A stretch of 64,000 bases of DNA from Halictus rubicundus (lineage: Eukaryota > Arthropoda > Insecta > Hymenoptera > Halictidae): contig NW_027488705.1 of NCBI RefSeq assembly GCF_050948215.1, positions 434,001 to 498,000 of the forward strand. The letters are read 5' to 3'. A model generated the notes under the pieces. That model was given only the letters and a program-made list of their open reading frames with translations, was not told the DNA's origin and did not search any database. The translations under genes were made by a program, and so were the position numbers. Every line of letters begins with the position of its first letter. Position 1 is the stretch's first letter. Positions 54,479-64,000 of this stretch are shown piece after piece.

Positions 54479-55347
54479 TATCCTATCAAATCCCCTATCC
54501 TATCCTCTATCCTATCCTATCCTCTATCCTATCATATCCTCTATCCTATAATATCCTCTATCCTATCCTATCCTCCATCCAATCCTCTATCCTATCCTAT
54601 CCTCTTTCCTATCCTATCCTCCATCCTATCCTATCCTCAATCCTATCCAATCCTGTATCCTATCCTGTCGTCTATCCTATCCTATCCTCTATCCTATCCT
54701 ATCCTGTATCCTATCCTATCCTCTATCCTACCCTATCCTCTATCCTATCCTATCCTCTATCCTATCCTATCCTCTATCCTATCCTATCTTTTATCCTACC
54801 TTATCATCTATCCTATCAAATCCCCTATCCTATCCTCTATCCTATCCTATCCTCTATCCTATCCTATCTTCTATCCTATCCTATCCTCTGTCCTATCAAA
54901 TCCCCTATCCTATCCTCTTTCCGATCCTACCCTCTATCCTATCCTATCCTCTATCCTGTCCTATCCTCTATCCTATCCTATCCTCTATCCTATCCTATCC
55001 TCTATCCTATCCTATCTTCTATCCTATCCTATACTCTATCCTATCAAATCCCCTATCCTATCCTCTATCCTCTATCCTATCCTATCATATCCTCTATCCT
55101 ATCCTATCCTCCATCCAATCCTCTATCCTATCCTATCCTCTATCCTATCCTATCCTCTATCCTATCTTATCCTCTATCCTATCCTATCTTCTATCCTATC
55201 CTATCCTCTATCCTATCAAATCCCCTACCCTATCCTCCGTCCTATCCTATCCTCTATCCTATCCTATCCTCTATCCTATCCTATCTTCTATCCTATCCTA
55301 TCCTCTATCCTATCAAATCCCCTACCCTATCCTATCCTCTATCCTAT

Positions 55348-55365
55348 CCTATCCTAGAGGATAGG
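55348..55365. repeat. Inverted motif 12 (last)
   Basis: Same core, 395 bp upstream of the ACAGTATCC landmark of module copy 8. As at motif 10, only one K module precedes it. I found no further inverted motif between here and the end of the window. Confidence 0.95.
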
Positions 55366-55600
55366 TCCTATCCTATCCTCTATCCTATCTTATCCTCTAT
55401 CCTATCCTATCCTCTATCCTATCCTATCCTCTATCCTATCAAATCCCCTATCCTATCGTCTGTCCTATCCTATCCTGTATCCTATCCAATCCTCTATCCT
55501 CTCCTATCATCTATCCTCAAGTCTATCCTTTCCTGTATCCTATCCAATCCTCTATCCTATCCTATCCTCTATCGTATCCTATCATCTATCCTATCCTATC

Positions 55601-55763
55601 CAATCCCCTATCCTATGCTCTATCCTATCCTACCCTCTATAATATCGTATACTCTATCATATCCTATCCTCTATCCTATAATATCATCTATCCGTTCCTA
55701 TTCTCTATACTAACCTATTCTCTATCCTATCCTCTCTCCTATACAGTATCCTACCCTATCATC
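55601..55763 (+). repeat. Diverged 163-bp module, copy 8 (subfamily II)
   Basis: Complete, with subfamily II bases. It is preceded by a private CTATCGTATCC unit not seen before the other copies. Confidence 0.9.
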
Positions 55764-57397
55764 TATCCTATCAAATCCCCTATCCTATCCTCTATCCTAT
55801 CCTATCCTCTATCCTATCATATCCTCTATCCTATAATATCCTCTATCCTATCCTATCCTCCATCCAATCCTCTATCCTATCCTATCCTCTATCCTATCCT
55901 ATCCTCCATCCTATCCTATCCTCAATCCTATCCAATCCTGTATCCTATCCTGTCGTCTATCCTATCCTATCCTCTATCCAATCCTATCCTGTATCCTATC
56001 CTATCCTCTATCCTACCCTATCCTCTATCCTGTCCTATCCTCTATCCTATCCTATCCTCTATCCTATCCTATCTTTTATCCTACCTTATCATCTATCCTA
56101 TCAAATCCCCTATCCTATCCTCTATCCTATCCTATCTTCTATCCTATCCTATCCTCTGTTTTATCAAATCCCCTATCCTATCCTCTATCCTATCCTATCC
56201 TCTATCCTATCCTATCTTCTATTCTATCCTATCCTCTATCCTATCCTATCCTCTATCCTATCCTATCCTCTATCCTATCCTATCCTCTATCCTATCCTAT
56301 CTTCTATCCTATCCTATCCTCTTTCCGATCCTACCCTCTATCCTATCCTATCCTCTATCCTATCCTATCTTCTATCCTATCCTATCCTCTGTCCTATCAA
56401 ATCCCCTATCCTATCCTCTATCCTATCCTATCCTCTATCCTATCCTACCTTCTATCCTATCCTATCCTCTATCCTATCCTATCCTCTATCCTATCCTATC
56501 CTCTATCCTCTATCCTATCCTATCCTCTATCCTATCTTATCCTCTATCCTATCCTATCCTCTATCCTATCCTATCTTCTATCCTATCCTATCCTCTATCC
56601 TATCCTATCCCCTATCCTATCCTCTATCCTATCCTATCATCTATCCTCTATCCTATCCTATCTTCTATCCTATCCTATCCTCTATCCTATCAAATCCCCT
56701 ATCCTATCCAATCCTCTATCGTATCCTATCCTCTATCCTATCAAATCCCCTATCCTGTCCTCTGTCCTATCCTATCCTCTATCCTATCCTATCCTCTATC
56801 CTATCCTATCCTCTATCCTATCCTATCCTCTATCCTATCCTATCCTCTATCCTATCCTATCCTCTATCCTATCCTATCCTCTATCCTATCCTATCCTCTA
56901 TCCTATCCTATCCTCTATCCTATCCTATCCTCTATCCTATCCTATCCTCTATCCTATCCTATCGTCTATCCTATCCTCTATCCTATCCTATCCTCTATCC
57001 TATCCTATCCTCTATCCTATCCTATCTTCTATCCTATCCTATCCTCTATCCTATCAAATCCCCTACCCTATCCTCTGTAGTATCCTATCCTCTATCCTAT
57101 CCTATCCTCTATCCTATCCTATCCTCTATCCTATCCTATCCTCTATCCTCTATCCTATACAATCCTCTATCCTATCATATCCTCTATCCTATCCTATCCT
57201 CTATCCTATCGTCTATCCTATCCTATCCTCTATCCTATCCTATCCTCTATCCTATCCTATCCTCCATCCTATCCTATCCTCAACCCTATCCTTTCCTGTA
57301 TCCTATCCAATCCTGTATTCTATTCTGTCCTCTATCCTATCCTATCCTCTATCCTATCCTATCCTCTATCCTATCCTATCATCTATCCTATCCTATC

Positions 57398-57560
57398 CAA
57401 TCCCCTATCCTATGCTCTATCCTATCCTACCCTCTATAATATCGTATACTCTATCATATCCTATCCTCTATCCTATAATATCATCTATCCGTTCCTATTC
57501 TCTATACTAACCTATTCTCTATCCTATCCTCTCTCCTATACAGTATCCTACCCTATCATC
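57398..57560 (+). repeat. Diverged 163-bp module, copy 9 (subfamily II), orphan
   Basis: Complete, but its left flank differs: instead of CTCAAGTCTATCC and an inverted motif, it is preceded by a P module with CTCAACCC and TATTCTATTCTGTCC. It is followed by CTATCATATCCCC where other copies have CTATCAAATCCCC. The left flank therefore comes from a recombination breakpoint. Confidence 0.88.
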
Positions 57561-57929
57561 TATCCTATCATATCCCCTATCCTATCCTCTATCCTATCCT
57601 ATCCTCTATCCTATCATATCCTCTATCCTATAATATCCTCTATCCTATCCTATCCTCCATCCAATCCTCTATCCTATCCTATCCTCTATCCTATCCTATC
57701 CTCCATCCTATCCTATCCTCAATCCTATCCAATCCTCTATCCTATCCTATCCTCTATCCTATCCTATCTTTTATCCTACCTTATCATCTATCCTATCAAA
57801 TCCCCTATCCTATCCTCTATCCTATCCTATCCTCTATCCTATCCTATCTTCTATCCTATCCTATCCTCTGTCCTATCAAATCCCCTATCCTATCCTCTAT
57901 CCTATCCTATCCTCTATCCTATCCTATCT

Positions 57930-58600
57930 TCTATCCTATCCTATCCTCTATCCTATCCTATCCTCTATCCTATCCTATCCTCTATCCTATCCTATCCTCT
58001 ATCCTATCCTATCTTCTATCCTATCCTATCCTCTTTCCGATCCTACCCTCTATCCTATCCTATCCTCTATCCTATCCTATCTTCTATCCTATCCTCTATC
58101 CAATCCTATCCTCTATCCTATCAAATCCCCTACCCTATCCTCTATCCTATCCTATCCTCTATCCTATCCTATCCTCTATCCTATCCTATCCTCTATCCTA
58201 TCCTATCCTCTATCCTATCCTATCCTCTATCCTATCCTGTCCTCTATCCTATCCTATCCTCTATCCTATCCTATCCTCTATCCTATCCTATCCTCTATCC
58301 TATCCTATCCTCTATCCTATCCTATCCTCTATCCTATCCTATCGTCTATCCTATCCTCTATCCTATCCTATCCTCTATCCTATCCTATCCTCTATCCTAT
58401 CCTATCCTCTATCCTATCCTATCCTCTATCCTCTATCCTATACTATCCTCTATCCTATCATATCCTCTATCCTATCCTATCCTCTATCCTATCCTATCTT
58501 CTATCCTATCCTATCCTCTATCCTATCAAATCCCCTATCCTATCCTCTATCCTATCCTATCATCTATACTCTATCCTATCCAATCCTCTATCCTATCCTA
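57930..58600 (+). repeat. 5.8-kb-spaced duplicate, copy 2
   Basis: Counterpart of 52140-52900 (CTCTTTCCGA at 58031). It forms the right end of domain E; diverged repeats start about 90 bp later. Confidence 0.7.
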
Positions 58601-59879
58601 TCGTCTATCCTATCCTATCCTCTATCCTATCCTATCCTCTATCCTATCCTATCCTCTATCCTATCCTATCCTCTATCCTATCCTATCCTCAATCCTATCC
58701 TATCCTCTATCCTATCCAATCGTCTATCCTATAATATCCTCTATCCTATCCTATCCTGAATGCTATCCTGTATCCTATCCAATACTCTATCTTATCCAAT
58801 CCTCTATCCCATAATATCCTCTATTCTATCATATCCTCTATCCTATCCTATCGTCTATCCTATAATATCCTCTATCCTATCCTATCCTGAATGCTATCCT
58901 GTATCCTATCCAATCCTCTGTCCTATCCTATCCTCTATCCTATCCTATCCTCTATCCTATAATATCCCCTATCCCATCCTGTATCCTATCCCATCCTCTA
59001 TCCTATCCCATCCTCTATCCTATCCCATCCTCTATCCTATCCTATCCTCTATCCTATCCTATCCTCTATCCTATCCTATCCTCTATCCTATCCTATCCTC
59101 AATCCTATCCTATCCTCTATCCTATCCAAACGTCTATCCTATAATATCCTCTATCCTATCCTATCCTGAATGCTATCCTGTATCCTATCCAATCCTCTGT
59201 CCTATCCTATCCTCTATCCTATCCTATCCTCTATCCTATAATATAATCTATTCTATCCAATCCTCTATCCTATCCAATCCTCTATTGTATAACATCCTCT
59301 ATCCTATCCAATCCTGTATCCTATCCAATCCCCTATCCCATCCTGTATCCTATCCCATCCTCTGTCCTATCCCATCCTCTATCCTATCCTATCCTCTATC
59401 CTATCCAATCCTCTATCCCATAATATCCTCAATTCTATCATATCCTCTATCCTATCCTATCCTCAATGCAATCCTGTATCCTATCCAATCCTCTATCCTA
59501 TCCTATCCTCTATCCTATTGTATCCTCTATCCTATCCCATCCTCTATCCTATCCTATGCTCTATTATATAATATCCTCTATCCTATCCTATCCTCTGTCG
59601 TATCCTATTTTTTATCCTATCCTATCCTCTATTCTATCCTATCGTCTATCCTATCCTATCCTCTATCCTATCCAATCCTCTATTCTATAACATCCTCTAT
59701 CCTATCCAATCCTGTATCCTACCCAATCCCCTATTCCATCCTCTATCCTATCCTATCCTATCCTCTATCCTATCCAATCCTCTATCCTATCCAATCCTCT
59801 ATCCTATCCATTCCTCAATTCTATAATATCCTCTATCCAATCCAATCCTCTATCCTATCCTCTATCCTATCCTCTATCC

Positions 59880-60500
59880 TATCCTATCCTGAATGCTATC
59901 CTGTATCCTATCCAATACTCTATCTTATCCAATCCTCTATCCCATAATATCCTCTATTCTATCATATCCTCTATCCTATCCTATCCTCTATCCTATCCTA
60001 TCATCTATCCTATCCTATCCTCTATCCTATCCTATCCTCTATCCTATCCTCTATACTATCCAATCCTCTATCCCATAATATACTCTATTCTATCCAATCC
60101 TCTATCCTATCCATTCCACTATTCTATAATATCCTATATCCTATCCAATCCTCTATCCTATCCTCTATCCTATCCTCTATCCTATCCTATCCTCAATGCA
60201 ATCCTGTATCCTATCCAATCCTCTATCCTATCCTATCCTCTATCCTATCGTATCTTCTATCCTATCCCATCCTCTATCCTATCCTATCCTCTATCCTATC
60301 CTATCGTCTATCCTATAATATCCTCTATCCTATCCTATCCTGAATGCTATCCTGTATCCTATCCAATCCTCTATCCTATCCTATCCTCTATCTTATCCAA
60401 TCCTCTATCCCATAATATCCTCTATTCTATCCAATCCTCTGTCCTATCCATTCCTCTATTCTATAATATCCTCTATCCTATCCAATCCTCTATCCTATCC
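59880..60500 (+). repeat. 2.9-kb-spaced duplicate in domain F, copy 1
   Basis: GAATGC (59891), CCAATACTC, CCCATAATATCC, CCCATAATATACTC, CCATTCCAC and CAATGCAATCC (60196) recur in the same order from 62779 to about 63450. The offset grows from 2,888 to 2,965 bp because the second copy contains extra 12-bp units. Confidence 0.75.
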
Positions 60501-60785
60501 TCTATCCTATCCTATCCTCCATAGTATCCTAACCTCTATCCTATCCTCTATCCTATCCTATCCTCTATCCTATCCTATCCTCTATCCTATCCTATCCTCT
60601 ATCCTATCCTATCCTCTACCCTAAAATATCCTCTATCCTATCCAATCCTCTATCCTGTCTTCTATCCTATCCTCTATACTATCGTTCTATCCTATCCTCT
60701 ATCCTGTCCTCTATCCTATCCTCTATACTATCCTCTATCCTATCCTCTATCCTATCCTCTATCCTATCCTCTATCCTATCCTATC
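60336..60785 (+). repeat. 0.75-0.78-kb tandem duplication in domain F, copy 1
   Basis: GAATGC, CCCATAATATCC, CCATTCC, CTCCATAGTATCC (ATAG at 60521), CTACCCTAAAATATCC and ATCGTTC (60681) recur at 61084-61575. Offsets are 742 bp (GAATGC), 759 bp (ATAG) and 781 bp (ATCGTTC). A third, shortened version starts at 63307. Confidence 0.78.
60661..60785 (+). repeat. Local run of 12-bp units
   Basis: TATCCTATCCTC repeats in tandem here, so the period shortens from 17 to 12 bp by loss of one pentamer per unit. Similar runs are at 61437-61580 and 62940-63020. ATCGTTC is an odd single-base disruption of the pentamer spacing. Confidence 0.8.
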
Positions 60786-61083
60786 CTCAATGCAATCCTG
60801 TATCCTATCCAATCCTCTATCCTATCCTATCCTCTATCCTATCGTATCTTCTATCCTATCCCATCCTCAATCCTATCCTATCCTCTATCCTATCCAATCG
60901 TCTATCCTATAATATCCTCTATCCTATCCTATCCTGAATGCTATCCTGTATCCTATCCAATACTCTATCTTATCCAATCCTCTATCCCATAATATCCTCT
61001 ATTCTATCATATCCTCTATCCTATCCTATCCTCTATCCTATCCTATCGTCTATCCTATAATATCCTCTATCCTATCCTATCCT

Positions 61084-61580
61084 GAATGCTATCCTGTATC
61101 CTATCCAATCCTCTATCCTATCCTATCTTCTATCCTATCCTATCCTCTATCTTATCCAATCCTCTATCCCATAATATCCTCTATTCTATCCAATCCTCTG
61201 TCCTATCCATTCCTCTATTCTATAATATCCTCTATCCTATCCAATCCTCTATCCTATCCTCTATCCTATCCTATCCTCCATAGTATCCTATCCTCTATCC
61301 TATCCTATCCTCTATCCTATCCTATCCTCTATCCTATCCTATCCTCTATCCTATCCTATCCTCTATCCTATCCTATCCTCTATCCTATCCTATCCTCTAC
61401 CCTAAAATATCCTCTATCCTATCCAATCCTCTATCCTGTCTTCTATCCTATCCTCTATACTATCGTTCTATCCTATCCTCTATCCTGTCCTCTATCCTAT
61501 CCTCTATACTATCCTCTATCCTATCCTCTATCCTATCCAATCCTCTATCCTATCCTCTATCCTATCCTCTATCCTATCCT
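61084..61580 (+). repeat. 0.75-0.78-kb tandem duplication in domain F, copy 2
   Basis: Counterpart of 60336-60785. It is longer by one unit near 61125-61145 and by extra 17-mers after CTCCATAGTATCC. Confidence 0.78.
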
Positions 61581-62778
61581 ATCCTCAATGCAATCCTGTA
61601 TCCTATCCTATCCTCTATCCTATCCTATCCTCTATCCTATCCTATCCTCAATCCTATCCTATCCTCTATCTTATCCAATCGTCTATCCTATAATATCCTC
61701 TATCCTATCCTATCCTGAATGCTATCCTGTATCCTATCCTATCCTCTATCCTATCCTATCCTCTATCCTATCCAATCCTCTATTCTATAACATCCTCTAT
61801 CCTATCCAATCCTGTATCCTACCCAATCCCCTATCCCATCCTCTATCCTATCCTATCCTATCCTCTATCCTATCCAATCTTCTATCCTATCCAATCCTCT
61901 ATCCTATCCATTCCTCAATTCTATAATATCCTCTATCCAATGCAATCCTCTATCCTATCCTCTATCCTATCCTCTATCCTATACTCTATACTATCCTCTA
62001 TCGTATTCTCTATCCTATCCAATCCTCTATCCTATAATATCCTCTATTCTATCCAATACTCTATCCTATCCAATCCTCTATCCTATCCTCTATCCTATCC
62101 TATCCACAATGCAATCCTGTATCCTATGCAATCCCCTATCCTATCTTCTTTCCTATCCTATCCTCCATCCTATCCTATCCTCTATCCTATCCTATACTCT
62201 ATCCTATCCAATCCCCTATCCTATGCTATCCTCAATGCAATCCTGTATCCTATCCAATCCCCTATCCTATCCTCTATCCTATAATATCATCTATCGTATC
62301 CTATCCTCTGTCCTATTCTATTTTCTATCCTATCCTATCCTCTATCCTATCCTGTCCTCTATCCTATCTTATCCCCTATCCTATCCTATCCTCTAGCCTA
62401 TCCTATCCACTATCCTATCCTACCGTTTGTCCTATCCTATCCTCTATCCTATCCTATCCTCTATCCTATCGTATCCTCTATCCTATCCTATCCTCTATTA
62501 TATCCTATCCTCTATCCTATCCTATCCTCTATCCTATCCTATCCTCTATCCTATCCTATCCTCTATCCTATGCTATCCTCTATCCTATCCTATCCTCTAT
62601 CCTATCCTCTATCCTATCCTATCCTCTATCCTATCCTATCCTCTATCCTATCCTATCCTCTATCCTATCCTATCCTCTATCCTATCCTATCCTCTATCCT
62701 ATCCTATCCTCAATCCTATCCTATCCTCTATCCTATCCAATCGTCTATCCTATAATATCCTCTATCCTATCCTATCCT

Positions 62779-63450
62779 GAATGCTATCCTGTATCCTATC
62801 CAATACTCTATCTTATCCAATCCTCTATCCCATAATATCCTCTATTCTATCATATCCTCTATCCTATCCTATCCTCTATCCTATCCTATCATCTATCCTA
62901 TCCTATCCTCTATCCTATCCTATCCTCTATCCTATCCTATCCTCTATCCTATCCTCTATCCTATCCTCTATCGTATCCTCTATCCTATCCTCTATCCTAT
63001 CCTCTATCCTATCCTCTATACTATCCAATCCTCTATCCCATAATATACTCTATTCTATCCAATCCTCTATCCTATCCATTCCACTATTCTATAATATCCT
63101 ATATCCTATCCAATCCTCTATCCTATCCTCTATCCTATCCTCTATCCTATCCTATCCTCAATGCAATCCTGTATCCTATCCAATCCTCTATCCTATCCTA
63201 TCCTCTATCCTATCGTATCTTCTATCCTATCCCATCCTCTATCCTATCCTATCCTCTATCCTATCCTATCGTCTATCCTATAATATCCTCTATCCTATCC
63301 TATCCTGAATGCTATCCTGTATCCTATCCAATCCTCTATCCTAACCTATCTTCTATCCTATCCTATCCTCTATCTTATCCAATCCTCTATCCCATAATAT
63401 CCTCTATTCTATCCAATCCTCTGTCCTATCCATTCCTCTATTCTATAATA
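62779..63450 (+). repeat. 2.9-kb-spaced duplicate in domain F, copy 2
   Basis: Counterpart of 59880-60500, expanded by a run of 12-bp units near 62940-63020. Confidence 0.75.
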
Positions 63451-64000
63451 TCCTCTATCCTATCCAATCCTCTATCCTATCCTCTATCCTATCCTATCCT
63501 CAATGCAATCCAATCCTCTATCCTATCCTATCCTCCATAGTATCCTATCCTCTATCCTATCCTCTATCCTATCCTCTATCCTATCCTCTATCCTATCCTA
63601 TCCTCAATGCAATCCTGTATCCTATACAATCCTCTAACCTATCCGATTCTCTATCCTATCCCATCCTCAATCCTATCCTATCCTCCATCCTATAATATCC
63701 TCTAGCCTATCCTATCCTCTGTCGTATCCTATTTTCTATCCTATCCTATCCTTTATTCTATCCTATCGTCTATCCTATAATATCCTCTATCCTATCCTAT
63801 CCTGAATGCTATCCTGTATCCTATCCAATCCTCTGTCCTATCCTATCCTCTATCCTATCCTATCTTCTATCCTATAATATAATCTATTCTATCCAATCCT
63901 CTATCCTATCCAATCCTCTATTGTATAACATCCTCTATCCTATCCAATCCTGTATCCTATCCAATCCCCTATCCCATCCTGCAATCTATCCCATCCTCTG

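Larger units (their letters stand above)
53170..54840 (+). repeat. Long duplication in domain E, copy 2
   Basis: Counterpart of 49240-51230, shortened by about 320 bp between the CTACCCTTTCC and AATCCCATACCC landmarks. From 53871 onward the offset to copy 1 stays at 3,610 bp through inverted motif 11 and module copy 7. Confidence 0.8.
44867..58690 (+). repeat. Domain E: amplified higher-order repeat family
   Basis: A mosaic of homogenised 17-mers carrying repeated cassettes: the inverted motif, a CTCAAGTCTATCC segment, the 163-bp module, TAATATCC/CTCCATCCAATCC units and TTTTATCCTACC units. Successive ACAGTATCC landmarks are at 48067, 49124, 50848, 51648, 54458, 55743 and 57540, giving spacings of 1,057, 1,724, 800, 2,810, 1,285 and 1,797 bp. 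A TTTCCGATCCTACCC unit recurs near 45405, 52243, 54918, 56331 and 58033. No gene or non-repeat sequence is visible. Confidence 0.82.
1..64000 (+). repeat. 17-bp satellite array, TATCCTATCCTATCCTC
   Basis: The window is a head-to-tail array of a 17-bp unit made of two TATCC pentamers and a TATCCTC heptamer (7 T, 7 C, 3 A, no G). Units of 12 bp (one pentamer fewer) and 22 bp (one more) are interspersed, so unit length varies as 5n+2. Point variants such as TATCTTC, TATCGTC, TATCAAATCCCC, TTTCCTGTATCC and TAATATCC act as landmarks. Orientation is constant over 64 kb apart from twelve short inverted motifs between 36909 and 55365. No unique sequence of gene length interrupts it. The organisation is that of a eukaryotic satellite or minisatellite; the species and chromosomal location cannot be read from the sequence. 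Confidence 0.97.
58691..64000 (+). repeat. Domain F: diverged satellite domain, continues past window
   Basis: Pentamer/heptamer grammar with dense variants, many 12-bp units and few long 17-mer runs. Landmark TCCTGAATGC occurs 11 times (G at 58758, 58889, 59168, 59891, 60342, 60936, 61084, 61717, 62779, 63307 and 63804). CAATGCAATCC, CCCATAATATCC, CCATTCC and TATTGTATAACATCC are other recurrent variants. The K module of domains A and C-E is not seen here. Segments around 59230-59370 and 63865-64000 match at an offset of 4,636 bp. No gene or unique sequence is visible. Confidence 0.82.

Noticed and set aside
1..64000. CRISPR array
   Set aside because: There are no unique spacers: repeats abut directly, unit length varies by 5 bp, and no cas-like gene is present.
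1..64000. Telomeric repeat, because CCTAT pentamers resemble the CCTAA (TTAGG) insect type
   Set aside because: The pentamer is consistently TATCC and is broken every 12-22 bp by a heptamer. Multi-kilobase higher-order structure is atypical of telomerase products. A subtelomeric location remains possible but is unsupported.
1..64000. Triplex-forming (H-DNA) polypyrimidine tract
   Set aside because: Each pentamer contains an A on the pyrimidine-rich strand, so there is no uninterrupted homopurine/homopyrimidine run of useful length.
1..64000. Arrays of GATA-factor or TATCCA-type transcription factor sites
   Set aside because: GGATAG on the minus strand does not meet the A/T-GATA-A/G consensus. 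TATCCA occurs only in TATCCAATCC variants, at the frequency of that variant. Short matches are inevitable in such a repeat.
1..64000. TATA-box promoters at TATAATATCC variants
   Set aside because: These are single-base variants of the TATCCTATCC register that recur with the duplicated blocks. No initiator context or downstream gene accompanies them.

Overview
The whole 64 kb window is one tandem-repeat (satellite) array. I see no recognisable protein-coding gene, RNA gene, transposon or CRISPR array. The founding unit is 17 bp, TATCCTATCCTATCCTC on the + strand: two TATCC pentamers plus one TATCCTC heptamer, with no G. Units with one pentamer fewer (12 bp) or more (22 bp) are common. Array size, strand-asymmetric composition and nested higher-order repeats point to a eukaryotic nuclear genome (heterochromatin, pericentromere, subtelomere, or a sex or B chromosome). 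Nothing in the sequence identifies the species.

The + strand is open in all three frames over kilobases because the unit contains no TAA, TAG or TGA. Since 17 is not a multiple of 3, every frame reads the same 17-residue repeat, SYPLSYPILYPILSSIL. The minus strand carries TAG in every pentamer and is closed. The long forward reading frames (up to 1,900 codons at 30883-36585) are therefore by-products of the repeat and are not annotated as genes.

Layout, with approximate boundaries: domain A, 1-21430, well-homogenised 17-mers with shuffled multi-kilobase duplications; domain B, 21431-26880, diverged repeats rich in TAATATCC and ACAATCC; a 1.9 kb tandem duplication across the B/C edge (25538-29120); domain C, 29115-36290, homogenised again with a 3.05-3.1 kb duplication; domain D, 36291-44866, two almost identical 4,288-bp tandem copies; domain E, 44867-58690, an amplified 0.8-3 kb higher-order family; domain F, 58691-64000, diverged repeats resembling domain B. 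The array continues past both window ends.

The most distinctive structures are in D and E. One is a short inverted motif (core CCTATCCTAGAGGATAGG) found 12 times, the only place where the purine-rich strand of the repeat appears on the + strand. The other is a 163-bp diverged module (eight full copies, one truncated) in two diagnostic subfamilies. In six of the copies it lies downstream of the inverted motif, at exactly 395 bp in five and at 293 bp in the one carrying a 102-bp deletion. These markers record how the array was built by successive unequal exchange or amplification. All offsets were obtained by lining up landmark variants by eye, not by full alignment.
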